64,000 bases of DNA from Burkholderiaceae bacterium 26. GTDB lineage: Bacteria > Pseudomonadota > Gammaproteobacteria > Burkholderiales > Burkholderiaceae. Each line of letters starts with the position of its first letter. Position 1 is the first letter of the stretch. Positions 39,730 to 50,552 of this stretch are shown one piece after another. Below the pieces are notes generated by a model. That model saw only the letters and a program-made list of their open reading frames with translations, ran no database searches and was not told the origin of the DNA. The translations under genes and the position numbers were made by a program. The DNA lies in contig JYOB01000001.1 in NCBI GenBank assembly GCA_000955795.1, forward strand, positions 82,292 to 146,291, in the 5' to 3' direction.

Positions 39730-42480
39730 TCAGCCCAGCGCGGCGCGCACGCCGGCATCCACCACCGACAGGTGCGCACGCAGCAAACGGTCGAAACCTT
39801 CGGCCGTGACCGGCTTGCCGATGTAGTAACCCTGGATTTCCTGGCACCCCGCCTTGGCGAGGAACTCCACCTGATCGGCGTCTTCCACGCCTTCGGCGGT
39901 GACGGTCATGCCCAGCGCGCGCGCCATGGCGACGATGGCCTCCGTCAACGCCACGGAATCCGGATCGCCCGGAATGCCGGTGATGAACGAGCGGTCGATC
40001 TTCACGTTGCTGATCGGGAAGCGCTGCAGATACGACAGCGATGAATAACCGGTACCGAAATCGTCGATCGAGATCCGGATGCCCTGCGCGGTGAGCGCAT
40101 CGAACATCGGTCGGACCTCATCCGCACCGCCCATCAGCAGGCTTTCGGTAATTTCGACTTCAAGCGCGGTAGGCGGCAGGCCGGTGTCGGCCAGCGTCTG
40201 CTCGATCATGGGGACCACGTCCCCGGCCTGGAACTGGCGCGCCGACAGGTTGACCGCCATACGGAAGTCATAGCCCAGCGCCTCGTACCAGATCACGGCC
40301 TGTTCGCACGCGCGCCGCAAGACCCATGCGCCGATCGGCACAATCAGACCGGTCTCTTCCGCCACCGGGATGAACTCCACCGGCGAGATCGCCCCAAGCT
40401 TGGCGCTGTTCCAGCGCAGCAGCGCCTCGGCCCCGACGATGCGATGGCTGGCCAGGTCGTACTTGGGTTGATAGACGAGCTGCAGTTCGTTGTTCTCGCG
40501 CGCATCGCGCAGCGCGTTTTCCAGCATGTAGCGGCGTTGCAGCCGGGCGTTGAGCTCAGCCGTGTAGAACTGCGCACGGTTGCGGCCATTCTGCTTGGCG
40601 CGGTACATGGCGGCGTCGGCCGAACGCAGCAGGTCGGAACCCGAAATGCCGTCATGCGGATACAGCGCCACACCAATCGACACGCCCAGGTAGTAACGCC
40701 CGTTGACGGTATCGAACGGCTCGCGCATGGCTTGAAGCAATCGTTCAGCCAGCAACGCAATGCGCTTTCCTTCGACACGCTGGTCGATCAGGATGACGAA
40801 TTCGTCGCCGCCCAGGCGGGCGATCACGTCACCTGGGCCGATGCAATCGGTCAGGCGTGCGGCGGCGCTTTGCAGCAGCGTGTCGCCGCAAGCATGGCCG
40901 GCGGTATCGTTCACGCTCTTGAAGCGGTCGAGATCGAGGAAGAACAACGCCAGCTCACGGCTCTCGTCGCGGGCGCTCTCAATGGTGCTTTCGAGGTGCG
41001 CGATGAAGAAGCTGCGGTTGGTCAACCCCGTGAGCGCATCGTGCGCAGCGAGATGGCGCAGGCGCTGCTCGGCGCGCTTGATATCGGTGATATCGGCAAA
41101 CGACAACATCACGCTGCTTGGTGCCGGCTCAGCATGGCGACGGATGGGGATGATGTTCTGCCGCACCCACATCAGCTCACCGGTCTTGAGCAACAGCCCG
41201 TACACGCGACCGAAGATGGGTTCGCCGGTGCGCAGCACCAACCCTGACGGCATCATGGTCGAACCGACTTCCTTGCCGTCTTCGTCCACCACGCGTTGAA
41301 TCGGGTCGAGCCGGTTTCGCCCGACGAGCTGCCCCGGGCGCACGCGCAAGATGCGCTCGGCGCTGGCGTTGGCAGCCTGCACCACGCCGTCCGGCGACAT
41401 GATCACGACGCCTTCGTGCAGGTTCGAGATCGCCAGCCGATAGCGCTCCTCGCTTTCGGCCAGGCCCCGTTCGACGTTGTCTTTCTGAATGGCAACGCCT
41501 GCCAGATGCGTGACGTCGTCGAGGAAATGCTGTTCTTCTTCCACAGGCATGCACGGTTGCCGATAGAACAGCCCGAGCACGCCAAGCTTGTCGCCGCGCG
41601 ATGAGCGAATCGGCAAAGCCCATGCGGAAACAAAGCCCGCTGCCAATGCTGCCGTGCGCTCGTGTTGCCAGCGCGGGTCGGTCGCAATGTTGTCGATGAA
41701 AACGGCCTCACCCAGATACACGGCACAGCCGCATGCGCCAGCGTCGGGACCGACGGGCGTGCTCTCCAGCGTGGCGGCATAGCCCGCAGGTAGCGTCGGC
41801 GCAGCGGCCACACTCATGGTCTGGGAGTCGGCGTCCAGCAACAACAGCGCCGACATTGCATTCGGATAGACCTGCTCGACGTACAGGCACAGGTGGCGCA
41901 GCACGGTCGACAGCGTCGCATTGGAGGCAAGTTGCGCAAGCACGGCGTTCTCCGAAGCGAGCAGACGGCGCGCATGCAGCGCTTCGGCGCGAGCCTTTAC
42001 GGCATTGCGCTCCAACGCATGGCGCGACATGGCCTCGCGCAGCACGAGCATGACGGCGGGCTGACCTTCGTGCTCGCACGCAGCGGCTTCGCTGGCAACC
42101 AGCACATGCGTGTAGTCGGCGCGCACCAGACGGTGTTCGACCGGCTGGGCAGAAAGGCCGCTGCTCACCATGCCTGCCAGGCGCGGAATCACCTGGGCAA
42201 CGTCATCGGGATGAATCAGGCCGGCGAGTTGCAGGCCCGTCAGTTGCGCTGGATCCTGCGCGCCCAGCAAGCGGGCGGCGGCCGGGTTGGCTCGCACCAG
42301 CCGCCCGTCCACGGTCAGCAATACCGCGTCGGACGACAGCCGGGACAGCGCGTCGAAATCGGTACCGCGCATATCAGTCATCGCCCCCGCCATGGCCGCC
42401 ACCGGACGTTGCGCGGCTTCGGAGCGCGGCGCAACGTCTGTAGGAGAGGCTCCGGCCTGCGCCGGAAGAAACTGGGTCAT
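39730..42480 (-). CDS. cyclic-di-GMP signalling protein PAS-GAF-PAS-GGDEF-EAL
   Basis: It encodes 916 residues. The ATG at 42480 is preferred over a TTG two codons earlier. Domains in order: PAS about 45-150; GAF about 175-325 ([18 protein letters not shown]); PAS about 345-455; GGDEF about 480-640 with the intact motif [14 protein letters not shown] about 655-905 with [17 protein letters not shown] and [14 protein letters not shown]. Both catalytic motifs look intact, so it may make and degrade c-di-GMP. No membrane segments are seen. A structured RNA element lies about 175 bp upstream of the start. Confidence 0.93.
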   Translation of the reverse strand: MTQFLPAQAGASPTDVAPRSEAAQRPVAAMAGAMTDMRGTDFDALSRLSSDAVLLTVDGRLVRANPAAARLLGAQDPAQLTGLQLAGLIHPDDVAQVIPRLAGMVSSGLSAQPVEHRLVRADYTHVLVASEAAACEHEGQPAVMLVLREAMSRHALERNAVKARAEALHARRLLASENAVLAQLASNATLSTVLRHLCLYVEQVYPNAMSALLLLDADSQTMSVAAAPTLPAGYAATLESTPVGPDAGACGCAVYLGEAVFIDNIATDPRWQHERTAALAAGFVSAWALPIRSSRGDKLGVLGLFYRQPCMPVEEEQHFLDDVTHLAGVAIQKDNVERGLAESEERYRLAISNLHEGVVIMSPDGVVQAANASAERILRVRPGQLVGRNRLDPIQRVVDEDGKEVGSTMMPSGLVLRTGEPIFGRVYGLLLKTGELMWVRQNIIPIRRHAEPAPSSVMLSFADITDIKRAEQRLRHLAAHDALTGLTNRSFFIAHLESTIESARDESRELALFFLDLDRFKSVNDTAGHACGDTLLQSAAARLTDCIGPGDVIARLGGDEFVILIDQRVEGKRIALLAERLLQAMREPFDTVNGRYYLGVSIGVALYPHDGISGSDLLRSADAAMYRAKQNGRNRAQFYTAELNARLQRRYMLENALRDARENNELQLVYQPKYDLASHRIVGAEALLRWNSAKLGAISPVEFIPVAEETGLIVPIGAWVLRRACEQAVIWYEALGYDFRMAVNLSARQFQAGDVVPMIEQTLADTGLPPTALEVEITESLLMGGADEVRPMFDALTAQGIRISIDDFGTGYSSLSYLQRFPISNVKIDRSFITGIPGDPDSVALTEAIVAMARALGMTVTAEGVEDADQVEFLAKAGCQEIQGYYIGKPVTAEGFDRLLRAHLSVVDAGVRAALG

Positions 42481-42654
42481 GGGCAATGCGATGGCTTGAG
42501 CGATAACAGCAACAGCGACGGCAATGGGAAAGCGAGAGGCAGACTACACGTGTCTCGCCCCTAACCACAACGGCGCGCCGGTGGAAAACTGAAGGGTTCA
42601 GCGTGTGATACCCCTGAGGGGCGTGTGGTGGCCACCCTACGTTGGCATGACCCA

Positions 42655-42690
42655 AGAAAAAACCCGCGCTCAGTTGACGAGGCGCGGGTT
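42655..42690 (-). terminator. rho-independent terminator in front of the GGDEF/EAL gene
   Basis: A perfect 9-bp stem, AACCCGCGC / GCGCGGGTT, with a 12-nt loop is followed on the minus strand by TTTTTTCTT. It stands 175 bp upstream of the GGDEF/EAL start, so it ends either a small RNA or a regulated leader. Confidence 0.88.
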
Positions 42691-42775
42691 GAAATCTCTG
42701 GACCGTGTCGATCTGTTCCAGAGAGGAGAACCGACCCGTGAGGCAAGCGACGCAAAGCTCCATCGCATCACCATG
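42655..42775 (-). ncRNA. candidate small RNA or transcription attenuator
   Basis: On the minus strand a possible -10 box TATGAT (42782-42787) is followed by about 120 nt. These contain a perfect 8-bp hairpin TCTCTGGA / TCCAGAGA (42695-42724) and then the terminator hairpin. No known riboswitch class is matched. It could also encode a short leader peptide, but no good ribosome-binding site is visible. Confidence 0.45.
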
Positions 42776-43192
42776 TTAGGAATCATAGTGGCCCCCTTGG
42801 AAAAACAAAGGGCGGAAAGGGCCGGATATTCCATCGCATTTTCATTTCCGCCGACCCATTTGTTTTGGCACTGCACGAACCCCGTTGCTGCTTGCCCCGT
42901 CTGCTTACATCGCCTGCATGTGCGAGCCTTATGTGCGGTTCGTTTCACGATGCGACGATGCCGGAAAAAATCTCCCCGGCATATTGGTTGGTCGCTACAT
43001 TGGTGAGAATGTTCCAACCCGCCCGATTATGTCGTTCACATGAAGTATTTTGCGCAGGCAAAATCACGCTTGAGTGATCCATGAGGCAGATTGCCGCGTC
43101 AAGTTCGGGCGCGGCGTGCCGTTAGTGGTCGAAAGAGCGCGTCTGCCCCGTGACCTAGCAGGCGCAAATTGGATGCACGTGTCTGGACTGTC

Positions 43193-43591
43193 ATGCCGTC
43201 TCTGTCTCCCCCCAATCGATCGCTTTCACGGCGCACCACGCGGTTGTTGATTGCCGTGAGCGTGCTGGCCGCACTTGTTGCGTTGCCGCGTGCGCACGCT
43301 TCTACGCCGCCCGCGGCTGCGGCAGCCCCTGCTCCCAGTCGTCCACCCGTTGCTGCTGCCGCACCTGCCCCAATTCCGGCCGCCAAGACAGCCAAAGCCA
43401 CGACCGTTGCCTCCACGGCCCCGACCTGCCAGGCGATCATGCAGCGCCTGTCGGGCAGCCTCGCGGCCACGCCCAGCACGGCCGACAAGCCGGGCACCGT
43501 GATGATCGACGTCGACAAGGCAGGCGTGATGATGGCCTGCAGCCATTCCGACTCGATTGCCATTCCCGTACCGGGCGGCAAGCCCCGATGA
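43193..43591 (+). CDS. small secreted Ala/Pro-rich protein of unknown function
   Basis: It encodes 132 residues. The ATG at 43193 is preferred to a TTG at 43169. A signal peptide (RLLIAVSVLAALVALPRAHA) leads to a 50-residue Ala/Pro linker and a small C-terminal domain with two Cys (PTCQAIMQRLSGSL, GVMMACSHSDS). It overlaps the next gene as ATGA, so the two are co-translated. No family recognised. Confidence 0.6.
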   Translation: MPSLSPPNRSLSRRTTRLLIAVSVLAALVALPRAHASTPPAAAAAPAPSRPPVAAAAPAPIPAAKTAKATTVASTAPTCQAIMQRLSGSLAATPSTADKPGTVMIDVDKAGVMMACSHSDSIAIPVPGGKPR

Positions 43592-44019
43592 CATCCGTCG
43601 GCTTCACACACCGTGTCGTGACCGGCATGCTGGCGGCGCTGGCAGCGCTGTCCATGCCGGTGGCCGGTGCTGAGCGCTGGATCCCGCTGCCCGATCAACC
43701 GGACAGCCACGCGTCGCTCGACGTCGGCAGCATCCAGCGGATGCCCAGCGGCCCGGTCAGCGCGTGGGTGCGCGTAGAAGCATCCAACCGTGCGGGCATG
43801 CGGTCGCTGCAGCGCATGTTCGGCGCCTTTCGCGGCGACATGGCCGATTTTCTGTACACCGTCGATTGCCGCAGCCGGCAGTTCTCGGTCTCGCAAGCCA
43901 AGCTGTATCAAGGCGCGCTGACCGTCAGCGAAAGACAGATCGCCAACGATGCGGGCTGGCAACGCGTGGATGGCGTCGGCCTGGCGGGCGAGGTGGCGCG
44001 CCAGCTCTGCAGCGGATAG
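43588..44019 (+). CDS. secreted protein resembling surface-adhesin protein E
   Basis: It encodes 143 residues. The signal peptide ends at PVAGA. The mature part (WIPLPDQPDSHASLDVGSIQ, then VSAWVRVEASNRAG, YTVDCRSRQFSV and a final Cys) has the fold pattern of surface-adhesin-E-like periplasmic proteins, namely a small beta domain with a disulphide between the DC and C-terminal QLC residues. Function is unknown. It is translationally coupled to the preceding secreted protein. Confidence 0.6.
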   Translation: MTSVGFTHRVVTGMLAALAALSMPVAGAERWIPLPDQPDSHASLDVGSIQRMPSGPVSAWVRVEASNRAGMRSLQRMFGAFRGDMADFLYTVDCRSRQFSVSQAKLYQGALTVSERQIANDAGWQRVDGVGLAGEVARQLCSG

Positions 44020-44071
44020 CGTCCGGGCTCTTTGCGTCGCATCGCGATGCCATCGTTGGTAACATCGACGC

Positions 44072-44989
44072 GTGCGCCCCGCCCCCACGCCCCCTTCGCA
44101 TCAACCTGCCGACCCTCGCGTAACCGCAGACGCGAGCGTCTTCGGCACGCTTGCACGCGGCTCGCGCGCATCGCTTGAGCGCGTGACGAATCTGGGCGAC
44201 GGCGTGACCGCCGCCATCTGGCGCAACGAGCACGACGAGGCGCGCTACATCCAGCCCGAGCACCACACGCTGTCGGTCTATCTGCAAGGCGGCTACACCA
44301 CGCACCGGCAAGATCTACCGCACCTGTTCGGCGCGCCGGGCCGCGTGTGCATGCTGCCGGCCGAACACCAGTCGAGCTGGGTGATCGAGCAGCCGATGCG
44401 CTTCGTTCACCTGTATTTCACGCCCGATGCGCTGGCCGGACACGCTGTACGCCTGCTCGACGCAGAGCCGCGCCTGTTTACGCTGCACGACCGCACCTTC
44501 ATCGAAGACGCTCATCTCGCACAAGCCTGCGCGAACATCGCCAAGCTCGATTGGACCGACCTGGACGCGCGCATGCGCGCCAACGCGCTGGCCAACGACA
44601 CACTGTCGTATCTCGTGCAGACCCAGGGCCGCACACGGGCGCTGGCTGTGCGCGGCGGGCTGGCGCCACACGTGTGCCGGCGCATTGCCGCGCGCATCGA
44701 CGCCGAACTGCACCTGCCGCTGTCACTCGGGCAATTGGCGGCAGAAGCGAATCTGTCGGAATTCCATTTCGCGCGGATGTTTCGCGCGTCTTTCGGGGCG
44801 GCGCCGCATGAGTGGGTGATGCAGCAGCGCATGGCGCGCGCGCAAACGCTGCTGCGCACGACCACCCTTGCGCTGGCGACGATTGCGGAGCGCTGCGGCT
44901 TTGCCAGCGCCAGCCATTTCAGCCGGCGATTTGCGCTGCAGCTTGGCGCGTCGCCGTCGCGCTACCGGCAGGCGTGGCAACGGGGCTAG
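44072..44989 (+). CDS. AraC-family transcriptional regulator
   Basis: It encodes 305 residues from a GTG at 44072; the start is uncertain. The N-terminal half is a cupin-like sensing domain (HHTLSVYLQGGYTTHRQDLP). The C-terminal 100 residues hold two helix-turn-helix motifs (LSLGQLAAEANLSEFHFARM, then LATIAERCGFASASHFSRRF). The target is unknown; no obvious partner gene lies next to it. Confidence 0.88.
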   Translation: MRPAPTPPSHQPADPRVTADASVFGTLARGSRASLERVTNLGDGVTAAIWRNEHDEARYIQPEHHTLSVYLQGGYTTHRQDLPHLFGAPGRVCMLPAEHQSSWVIEQPMRFVHLYFTPDALAGHAVRLLDAEPRLFTLHDRTFIEDAHLAQACANIAKLDWTDLDARMRANALANDTLSYLVQTQGRTRALAVRGGLAPHVCRRIAARIDAELHLPLSLGQLAAEANLSEFHFARMFRASFGAAPHEWVMQQRMARAQTLLRTTTLALATIAERCGFASASHFSRRFALQLGASPSRYRQAWQRG

Positions 44990-45153
44990 CCCGCAATCTG
45001 CCAAGTCAATATGCGAACGACCGTGCATTGCGATCGTTTGGTTGTCCTGGTCGTCCATATCGGCCGAAAAGCTGTGCTGGACTAGCGTTTTCCACGATAG
45101 AGGCGCATCGGCGGGCGCAGTAACGTGGAGATGGGTTCCCCATGGAGACCGCC

Positions 45154-45594
45154 ATGTTTACCCATATCCTCCTGCCGACCGACGGCTCCGAGCAGTGCCG
45201 CAAGGCCATCGACGGCGCGCTTAAGCTGGCGCACGCCACCGGTTGCCGTCTCACCGCCTACACGTGCATTGAAGAATTCCCCAACATGGCCTATTCGGCC
45301 GGCGTGGGCGAGTGTCCGCATGCGCATTACATGGAAACGGTGCAGGGCTACGCGAAGGACTGCATCGACCGCATTGCAGAGCGTGCGCGGGAAGAAGGCG
45401 TGCAGTTCGACAGCGATGTGTCGCAGTTTGCCGAGCCCTATCTGGGCATCCTCGATGCGGCAAAGCGGCACGCGTGCGACGTCATTTTCATGGCATCGCA
45501 CGGGCACCGCAGCCTGATGGGGCGACTGTTGATCGGCAACGAGACGCGCAAGGTGCTGACCTACGCGCACGTGCCGGTGGTGGTCTACCGCTAG
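45154..45594 (+). CDS. universal stress protein (UspA family)
   Basis: It encodes 146 residues. The ATG at 45154 follows GGAG at 6 nt and gives the family start MFTHILLPTDGSEQ; an ATG at 45142 is possible. The ATP-binding motif of the family, G-2x-G-9x-G(S/T), is seen near the end in SHGHRSLMGRLLIGNETRKV. It is cytoplasmic and induced by stress in other bacteria. It stands alone. Confidence 0.9.
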   Translation: MFTHILLPTDGSEQCRKAIDGALKLAHATGCRLTAYTCIEEFPNMAYSAGVGECPHAHYMETVQGYAKDCIDRIAERAREEGVQFDSDVSQFAEPYLGILDAAKRHACDVIFMASHGHRSLMGRLLIGNETRKVLTYAHVPVVVYR

Positions 45595-45655
45595 AAATCC
45601 GTTCTCGGGCTCCGCTGCGGACCGAGAATCGATTCCATCTTTGGGCAGCCGCGAA

Positions 45656-46210
45656 TTACATCATCGGCACCGGTTCCGGCCCGCCTTCGCCGGACTCGAG
45701 TTCCGCCACGCGCTGGGCTTCACGCTCACCCACCTGTTTGCGCTGTTCCGGCGTAAGCACCTGCATGATCTTGGCGCCGGCCTGCGCGCGCAATTGCGCT
45801 TCGCGGGCAACGGCGCGGCCGAGCGATTCAGTCAGGGCACGCGCACGCGCCTCGTCATACTGGCCTGACGCCACCATCTGATGCAGATCGCGGCGGGCAT
45901 GCTCGATAGCCTTGCGCTGCTCTCGCGCTTCGGGCATCTGCGCATATTCGATGGCGAAAATCTTGTCACGCTGCTCTTCGCTCAGCCTCAGGCCACGCAG
46001 AAAGGGCGCGCCGCCATGATGCGGGCCCATGCCACGCGGGCCGCCTGGACCCATGCCTGGCCCGCGCTCCATCATGCCCGGACCACGTGGTGACATGGGT
46101 GGCATGGGCGAGAGCGGAACAGCGCCGGGCCCGGCGGTCTGGGCCAGCGCGGCGCACGAAAGCAAAAGTCCGGCGGCAAAACCTGCCACGCGGGAAGTCA
46201 CTGCGGTCAT
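45656..46210 (-). CDS. CpxP/Spy-like periplasmic protein
   Basis: It encodes 184 residues. AGGAG before the ATG at 46210 fixes the start. A signal peptide ends at ALAQ. A Gly/Met/Pro-rich stretch (PMPPMSPRGPGMMERGPGMG) leads to helices with the two LTxxQ-like motifs, LRLSEEQRDKIF and LTPEQRKQVGE. Such proteins are periplasmic chaperones or inhibitors of envelope-stress kinases, and the Met/His-rich part may bind metal. It lies 105 bp after the response regulator gene in the same direction, so it is likely its target. Confidence 0.85.
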   Translation of the reverse strand: MTAVTSRVAGFAAGLLLSCAALAQTAGPGAVPLSPMPPMSPRGPGMMERGPGMGPGGPRGMGPHHGGAPFLRGLRLSEEQRDKIFAIEYAQMPEAREQRKAIEHARRDLHQMVASGQYDEARARALTESLGRAVAREAQLRAQAGAKIMQVLTPEQRKQVGEREAQRVAELESGEGGPEPVPMM

Positions 46211-46315
46211 GTTGAAGCTCCTCATGAGATCGTCGGCCGAACATGCCGGCCATACGTTCACTGTAGCCATCGACCCTGCACAAAAGGTGGGCAAACAGAG
46301 GAGTTTTCTTGAACC

Positions 46316-46975
46316 TCAGGCGTCGAGTCGGTAACCCACGCCGTAGACGGAATGGATCATGTCGGTGCCCGGGTTCACCTGCTCCATCTTGCGGCGCAGG
46401 TTCTTGATGTGGGTATCGACCGTGCGGTCGGTCACGATGCGGTGGTCGTCGTAGATCTGCTCGAGCAGGTTCGAGCGCGACAGAATGCGCCCCGGTGCGC
46501 CCGCCAGTGCGGCCAGCAGGCGAAACTCCACCGGCGTGAGGTCGAGGCGCTGGCCGCGCAGCGTGGCGGCATAGGCGGCACCGTCGATCTGCAAGGCGCT
46601 CTCCGGCACGCCGCCAGCGCGCTGTACGCGGCGCAGGATGGTCTTGATGCGCGCCACCAGTTCGCGCGGGCTGAAGGGCTTGCAGACGTAGTCGTCAGCG
46701 CCAAGCTCGAGGCCGAGCAGGCGGTCGATTTCTTCCACGCGCGCCGTCACCATGACGATGGGCACCTCGCTAAAGGCGCGCACCTCGCGGCAGATCTCCA
46801 GCCCGTCCTTGCCGGGCAGCATCAGGTCGAGCAGCACGAGTTCGGGTGAGGTTTCGCGAACGCGCTGCGTGGCATGCGTGCCATCGGCCAGCCACTCGGT
46901 CTCATAGTGAGCGGCGCGCAGATAGTCAGTCATCAATGCGGCCAGCTTGGGTTCGTCTTCAATGATCAGAATCAT
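46316..46975 (-). CDS. OmpR-family response regulator
   Basis: It encodes 219 residues. The receiver domain has IEDEPKLA, the phosphorylated Asp in [13 protein letters not shown], and the conserved Thr and Lys ([20 protein letters not shown]). The C-terminal winged helix reads [20 protein letters not shown] to [13 protein letters not shown]. It overlaps the sensor kinase gene by 17 nt and resembles BaeR/CpxR-type regulators. Confidence 0.94.
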   Translation of the reverse strand: MILIIEDEPKLAALMTDYLRAAHYETEWLADGTHATQRVRETSPELVLLDLMLPGKDGLEICREVRAFSEVPIVMVTARVEEIDRLLGLELGADDYVCKPFSPRELVARIKTILRRVQRAGGVPESALQIDGAAYAATLRGQRLDLTPVEFRLLAALAGAPGRILSRSNLLEQIYDDHRIVTDRTVDTHIKNLRRKMEQVNPGTDMIHSVYGVGYRLDA

Positions 46976-48512
46976 GGTCGGCTAGCGGATCAAGCACATC
47001 AAGAACAGGCAGGCGAATGGCGATCCACAGCCCGCCCAACGGCGAAGGTCTGGCTTCAATGGTGCCGCCGTGTGCAGCGACGATGGTCTGGCACAAGCTC
47101 AGGCCCAGGCCAGCCCCGCCCTGCGCCCGGCTGCGTGAGGCATCAACGCGGAACAGGCGGTCGAAGATGCGCGGCAGCATCGCCTCGGGCACGCCCGGCG
47201 CGCTGTCCTGCACGTCGATGTGCTGCCAGTCACCGTCCAGATGGACATGCACGCGCAGCGTGCCGCCGGCATCGGTGTAGCGCAGGGTGTTCTCCAACAG
47301 GTTCTGCATGACCTGCCGCAGGCGCTGCGCGTCGCCCTTGACCAGCGTCTCGTGCGACGGCGCCTCCGGCAAGTCCAGCTGCAGCGCGATGCCCTTTTCC
47401 ATCAGACGCGGCGTGAAGCCCTGCACGGCGCTGCACACGGTATCGGCCAGGTCGAGCGGCTCCATGTGGAAAGCGAGCGCGCCCACATCGGCCAGCGAGA
47501 GTTCGTACAAGTCGTCGATGAGCTTGTTGAGCGTCGCCACCTCCGCCTGCAATGACGCGAGCGAGGTGGCCGTCAGCGGGCGCACGCCGTCTTCGAGTGC
47601 TTCCAGTTCGCCGCGCAGCACCGCCAGGGGCGTGCGCAGTTCGTGCGAGATGTCGGCCGTGAGCTGACGCCGCATCTTCTGGTTGGCCTCCAGCGACGCG
47701 GCAAGGTGGTTGAAATCCGCCGCGAGCCCGCCAAGTTCATCGCGCGAATGCACGTCGACACGGGTGGCGTAGTCCCCATCGGCCATGCGGCGTGCGGCAT
47801 CCGTGAGCCGGCGCATCGGAGCGAGCAGACCGCGTGCGAGCATCACCGCCACCAGCGCCGCCAGCAGGACCGACAGGCCCGCGATGATCCACGTGGCACG
47901 CAACTGCTGCGCTTGGAAGGCCTGATCCGCGCCTTCGGGCACCCGCACACGCGGCGGCATGGCCAGCCAGCCTACGGTCTGGCCGTTGTGGTGCAGTTCA
48001 TGCCAGCGCGCGTTCGGCCCGAGCGGCGGCCCGTCGCCAATGATGACGTTGCGCTGCGCATCAAGCAGCCAGATCGGTGAGTGCGGGATTGGCGGCTCGC
48101 CAGGCGGGTGCGGCGGCAGGCTCCCTGCGGGAGGCGGGCCAGGCGGCGGCATGTCTCCGTCGATGTCGCGGTCGGGGCCGGGCGGGAGCGGATCGAAGCG
48201 GTGGCCCGGTGGCAGGTCGAAGCGATCGCCGCCCATGCCATTGGCTCGGGCCCGAGCGCCTTCGCGGCGCAGCAGGCGGAACCACGCCATGCGATCGTTG
48301 CGCAGGAAATCCCAGTTGCCGTGCTGCGTGTAGGCGGCTTCCACGCCCTGCCCAAGCACGGCCATGCGCTCGGATTCGCGCGCGTTCACGTAGTCGAGAA
48401 AGTTGGCATCAAAGCGCCAGCGCACCGCCGCGCCCATGGCGAGCGCAACAACGATGCTCAGCATGAACAACGCAACGAACAGCTTGGAGGTAATACCGAA
48501 AGACGGGCGCAT
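46959..48512 (-). CDS. membrane sensor histidine kinase (BaeS-like)
   Basis: It encodes 517 residues. Membrane segments at about 8-30 and 215-238 enclose a periplasmic domain with a Pro/Asp-rich insert ([20 protein letters not shown]). A HAMP domain, the phospho-acceptor region [17 protein letters not shown] and an ATPase domain ([28 protein letters not shown]) follow. It phosphorylates the regulator encoded just downstream; with the CpxP/Spy-like gene it forms an envelope-stress set. Confidence 0.93.
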   Translation of the reverse strand: MRPSFGITSKLFVALFMLSIVVALAMGAAVRWRFDANFLDYVNARESERMAVLGQGVEAAYTQHGNWDFLRNDRMAWFRLLRREGARARANGMGGDRFDLPPGHRFDPLPPGPDRDIDGDMPPPGPPPAGSLPPHPPGEPPIPHSPIWLLDAQRNVIIGDGPPLGPNARWHELHHNGQTVGWLAMPPRVRVPEGADQAFQAQQLRATWIIAGLSVLLAALVAVMLARGLLAPMRRLTDAARRMADGDYATRVDVHSRDELGGLAADFNHLAASLEANQKMRRQLTADISHELRTPLAVLRGELEALEDGVRPLTATSLASLQAEVATLNKLIDDLYELSLADVGALAFHMEPLDLADTVCSAVQGFTPRLMEKGIALQLDLPEAPSHETLVKGDAQRLRQVMQNLLENTLRYTDAGGTLRVHVHLDGDWQHIDVQDSAPGVPEAMLPRIFDRLFRVDASRSRAQGGAGLGLSLCQTIVAAHGGTIEARPSPLGGLWIAIRLPVLDVLDPLADHDSDH

Positions 48513-48723
48513 GGATCAGTCAGGGGCTGCCGGACGCCGCCGGCGGGAGCGGTTCCCGCGCTGCCCGGCAGCAGGCACGGCCTCATCTTACCGGGCGCGC
48601 TGCCGCAGAAAGCCCCAGCATACCAACCGCTTGTGGGCAAAAAATGAGCGAAATGCGAAGAAAGCGTATGCTGCTGCCACTCTGCACACCCGTAGATTCG
48701 CGTCCCCTCACAAGGAACCGCCC

Positions 48724-49551
48724 TTGCCCAGCCGGCCGGCCAACCTCGCGTTTTCGATGCATCGCTGCGCCATGCGCGGCGTGGAAGCCGTCGCCGCAGA
48801 TTCCGGCCACACCTTCCCGCGCCACACGCATGGTCAGTTCGGCATCGGCATCGTTGACCGCGGGGCCCAGAGATCCTTCAGCGGACGCGGCACGGTAGAA
48901 GCCGGCGCAGGCGACGTCATCACGGTCAATCCGTTTGAAGTGCACGATGGAACACCCATCGGCGATGCCGGCCGCGCATGGCGCATGCTTTACCTCGACC
49001 CCGGCGTGGTCGCAGAGTTGGCGACGGACCTGCACCCCGGCCACTGCGGCGACGCTGAATTTGACCGCCCTGTCATCCACGACGCAGACCTCGCCCCTCG
49101 CATGCGCCTGCTGTTTGCGCAGATGACAGTGCCCGCCGCACAAAGTAATGCACTGCTGCGCGAACAGTTGTTGCTGTCCGTACTGGCAGACGCGCTGCAC
49201 GACGCCAACGACCGCGCCAGCAACTACGCCGACGCCGCCCCGGACGCCATCCGGCTTGCCCGCACCCGCATCGATGACGACCCCGCGGCGGCCATCTCCC
49301 TGCTCGACCTCGCACAGGAAACAGGCCTGAGCCGCTTCCAGGTATTGCGCGGTTTTGCCCGCGTGACCGGCCTCACGCCTCACGCCTATCAGGTGCAACG
49401 GCGCGTGGCCCTGGCGCGCCGCCTGATCGCCCAAGGCGAGCCGTTGGCGGAAGTGGCAGCCGCATGCGGTTTTGCCGATCAAAGCCACATGACGCGGCAG
49501 TTCGTGCGCAAGTACGGCGTGTCGCCGGGCATGGTGGCGGCGGCGCGCTAG
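48724..49551 (+). CDS. AraC-family transcriptional regulator
   Basis: It encodes 275 residues from a TTG at 48724 that follows AAGGA at 7 nt; an ATG at 48757 without such a site is an alternative. The cupin sensing domain contains DSGHTFPRHTHGQFGIGIVD and ITVNPFEVHDG. The DNA-binding part is LLDLAQETGLSRFQVLRGFA and LAEVAAACGFADQSHMTRQF. It precedes an EamA exporter by 92 bp in the same direction, a frequent regulator-transporter pairing. Confidence 0.88.
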   Translation: MPSRPANLAFSMHRCAMRGVEAVAADSGHTFPRHTHGQFGIGIVDRGAQRSFSGRGTVEAGAGDVITVNPFEVHDGTPIGDAGRAWRMLYLDPGVVAELATDLHPGHCGDAEFDRPVIHDADLAPRMRLLFAQMTVPAAQSNALLREQLLLSVLADALHDANDRASNYADAAPDAIRLARTRIDDDPAAAISLLDLAQETGLSRFQVLRGFARVTGLTPHAYQVQRRVALARRLIAQGEPLAEVAAACGFADQSHMTRQFVRKYGVSPGMVAAAR

Positions 49552-49643
49552 CCGCATCCTCCGCACCCTTGCGCTGCAATTTCGTTCAAGACGCGCACAT
49601 CGCGCGGGCCCATCCTGCGGCTTCCACACACGCAGGATGCGAT

Positions 49644-50552
49644 ATGTCCAAACGACTCGAAGGTTGTCTTTACCTCGCCCTGGCAATGGTGCTGGTGGGC
49701 AGCACCGTTGCGGCCAGCAAGATCATCGCGGCGGGCTTGCCGCCATTTACGGCGACAGCGTTGCGCTTTGCGATGGCGCTGCCGCTGTTCCTGCTCATCA
49801 TGCGCATGACCCGCACGCGCTGGCCCGTGCTCGCACGCAGGGAGTGGGCCCTGCTTTTCGTGCAGGCGGCTGCCGGCAGCGTGGGCTATACGACGCTGCT
49901 CATTTCCGGGTTACGGCACACGTCAGCCGCAGACGCTGGCGTCATCATCGGCACGCTGCCAGTGATGTCGGCGCTGATCGCCATCGTGCTGCTGGGCGAA
50001 CGGCCCGGGCGCGCGGTGCTGGGAGCGATTGCGCTGGCCACCGCCGGCGTGCTGGCCATCGCCCTGCAGCCGCGCGGCGACGCGACACATCCGCTGCTGG
50101 GCAATCTGCTGGTGATGGGCGCAGTGGTGTGCGAGGGGCTCTTCATCCTGCTCAACAAGCGGCTGCGCACGCCGGTGCCGCCGCTTGCGCTGTCGGCATT
50201 GATGAGTACATTCGGCTTGCTGACGGCTCTGCTGCCCGCGCTGTGGGAAGCGCCGTGGCAGTTGCACGCATCGGCGCAAGCAACGCACGCGCTGATGGCC
50301 GTGGCGTATTACGCCATCGTGCCGACCGTGGGTGGTTTTGTGCTCTGGTATGCCGGGGCCGCGCGCGTGAGCGGTGCGGAGGCATCGTTGTTTACCGCGT
50401 TAGCACCTGTGGCAGCCATGGTATTTGCAGCAACGCTGCTCGGCGAGGCCGTCAGCACGCGCCAGGTGGGTGGCATTGCTTGCGTGCTGGCAGCGGTGCT
50501 CAGCCTTGGCTTGGCGCGTGCGCCACGGCCGGCAATGTCGACGACGTCTTAG
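49644..50552 (+). CDS. EamA-family (DMT) transporter
   Basis: It encodes 302 residues with ten membrane segments in two EamA repeats. The first has [19 protein letters not shown] and [19 protein letters not shown]. The second has [20 protein letters not shown] and [17 protein letters not shown] precedes the ATG. It probably exports an amino acid or drug-like compound under control of the upstream AraC regulator. It overlaps the convergent TerC-type gene by 4 nt. Confidence 0.88.
   Translation: MSKRLEGCLYLALAMVLVGSTVAASKIIAAGLPPFTATALRFAMALPLFLLIMRMTRTRWPVLARREWALLFVQAAAGSVGYTTLLISGLRHTSAADAGVIIGTLPVMSALIAIVLLGERPGRAVLGAIALATAGVLAIALQPRGDATHPLLGNLLVMGAVVCEGLFILLNKRLRTPVPPLALSALMSTFGLLTALLPALWEAPWQLHASAQATHALMAVAYYAIVPTVGGFVLWYAGAARVSGAEASLFTALAPVAAMVFAATLLGEAVSTRQVGGIACVLAAVLSLGLARAPRPAMSTTS

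Larger units (their letters stand above)
42481..43192. other. 712-bp gap with a structured RNA element and no clear protein gene
   Basis: Apart from the hairpins at 42655-42724 and a possible promoter near 42782 (both minus strand), nothing is recognised. Short open frames here have no good start signal. Confidence 0.4.

Noticed and set aside
42660..42790. c-di-GMP (GEMM) riboswitch upstream of the GGDEF/EAL gene, suggested by GGCAAGCGACGCAAAGCTCC on the plus strand
   Set aside because: The two conserved blocks are adjacent without the required hairpin between them, and they lie on the strand opposite to the gene.
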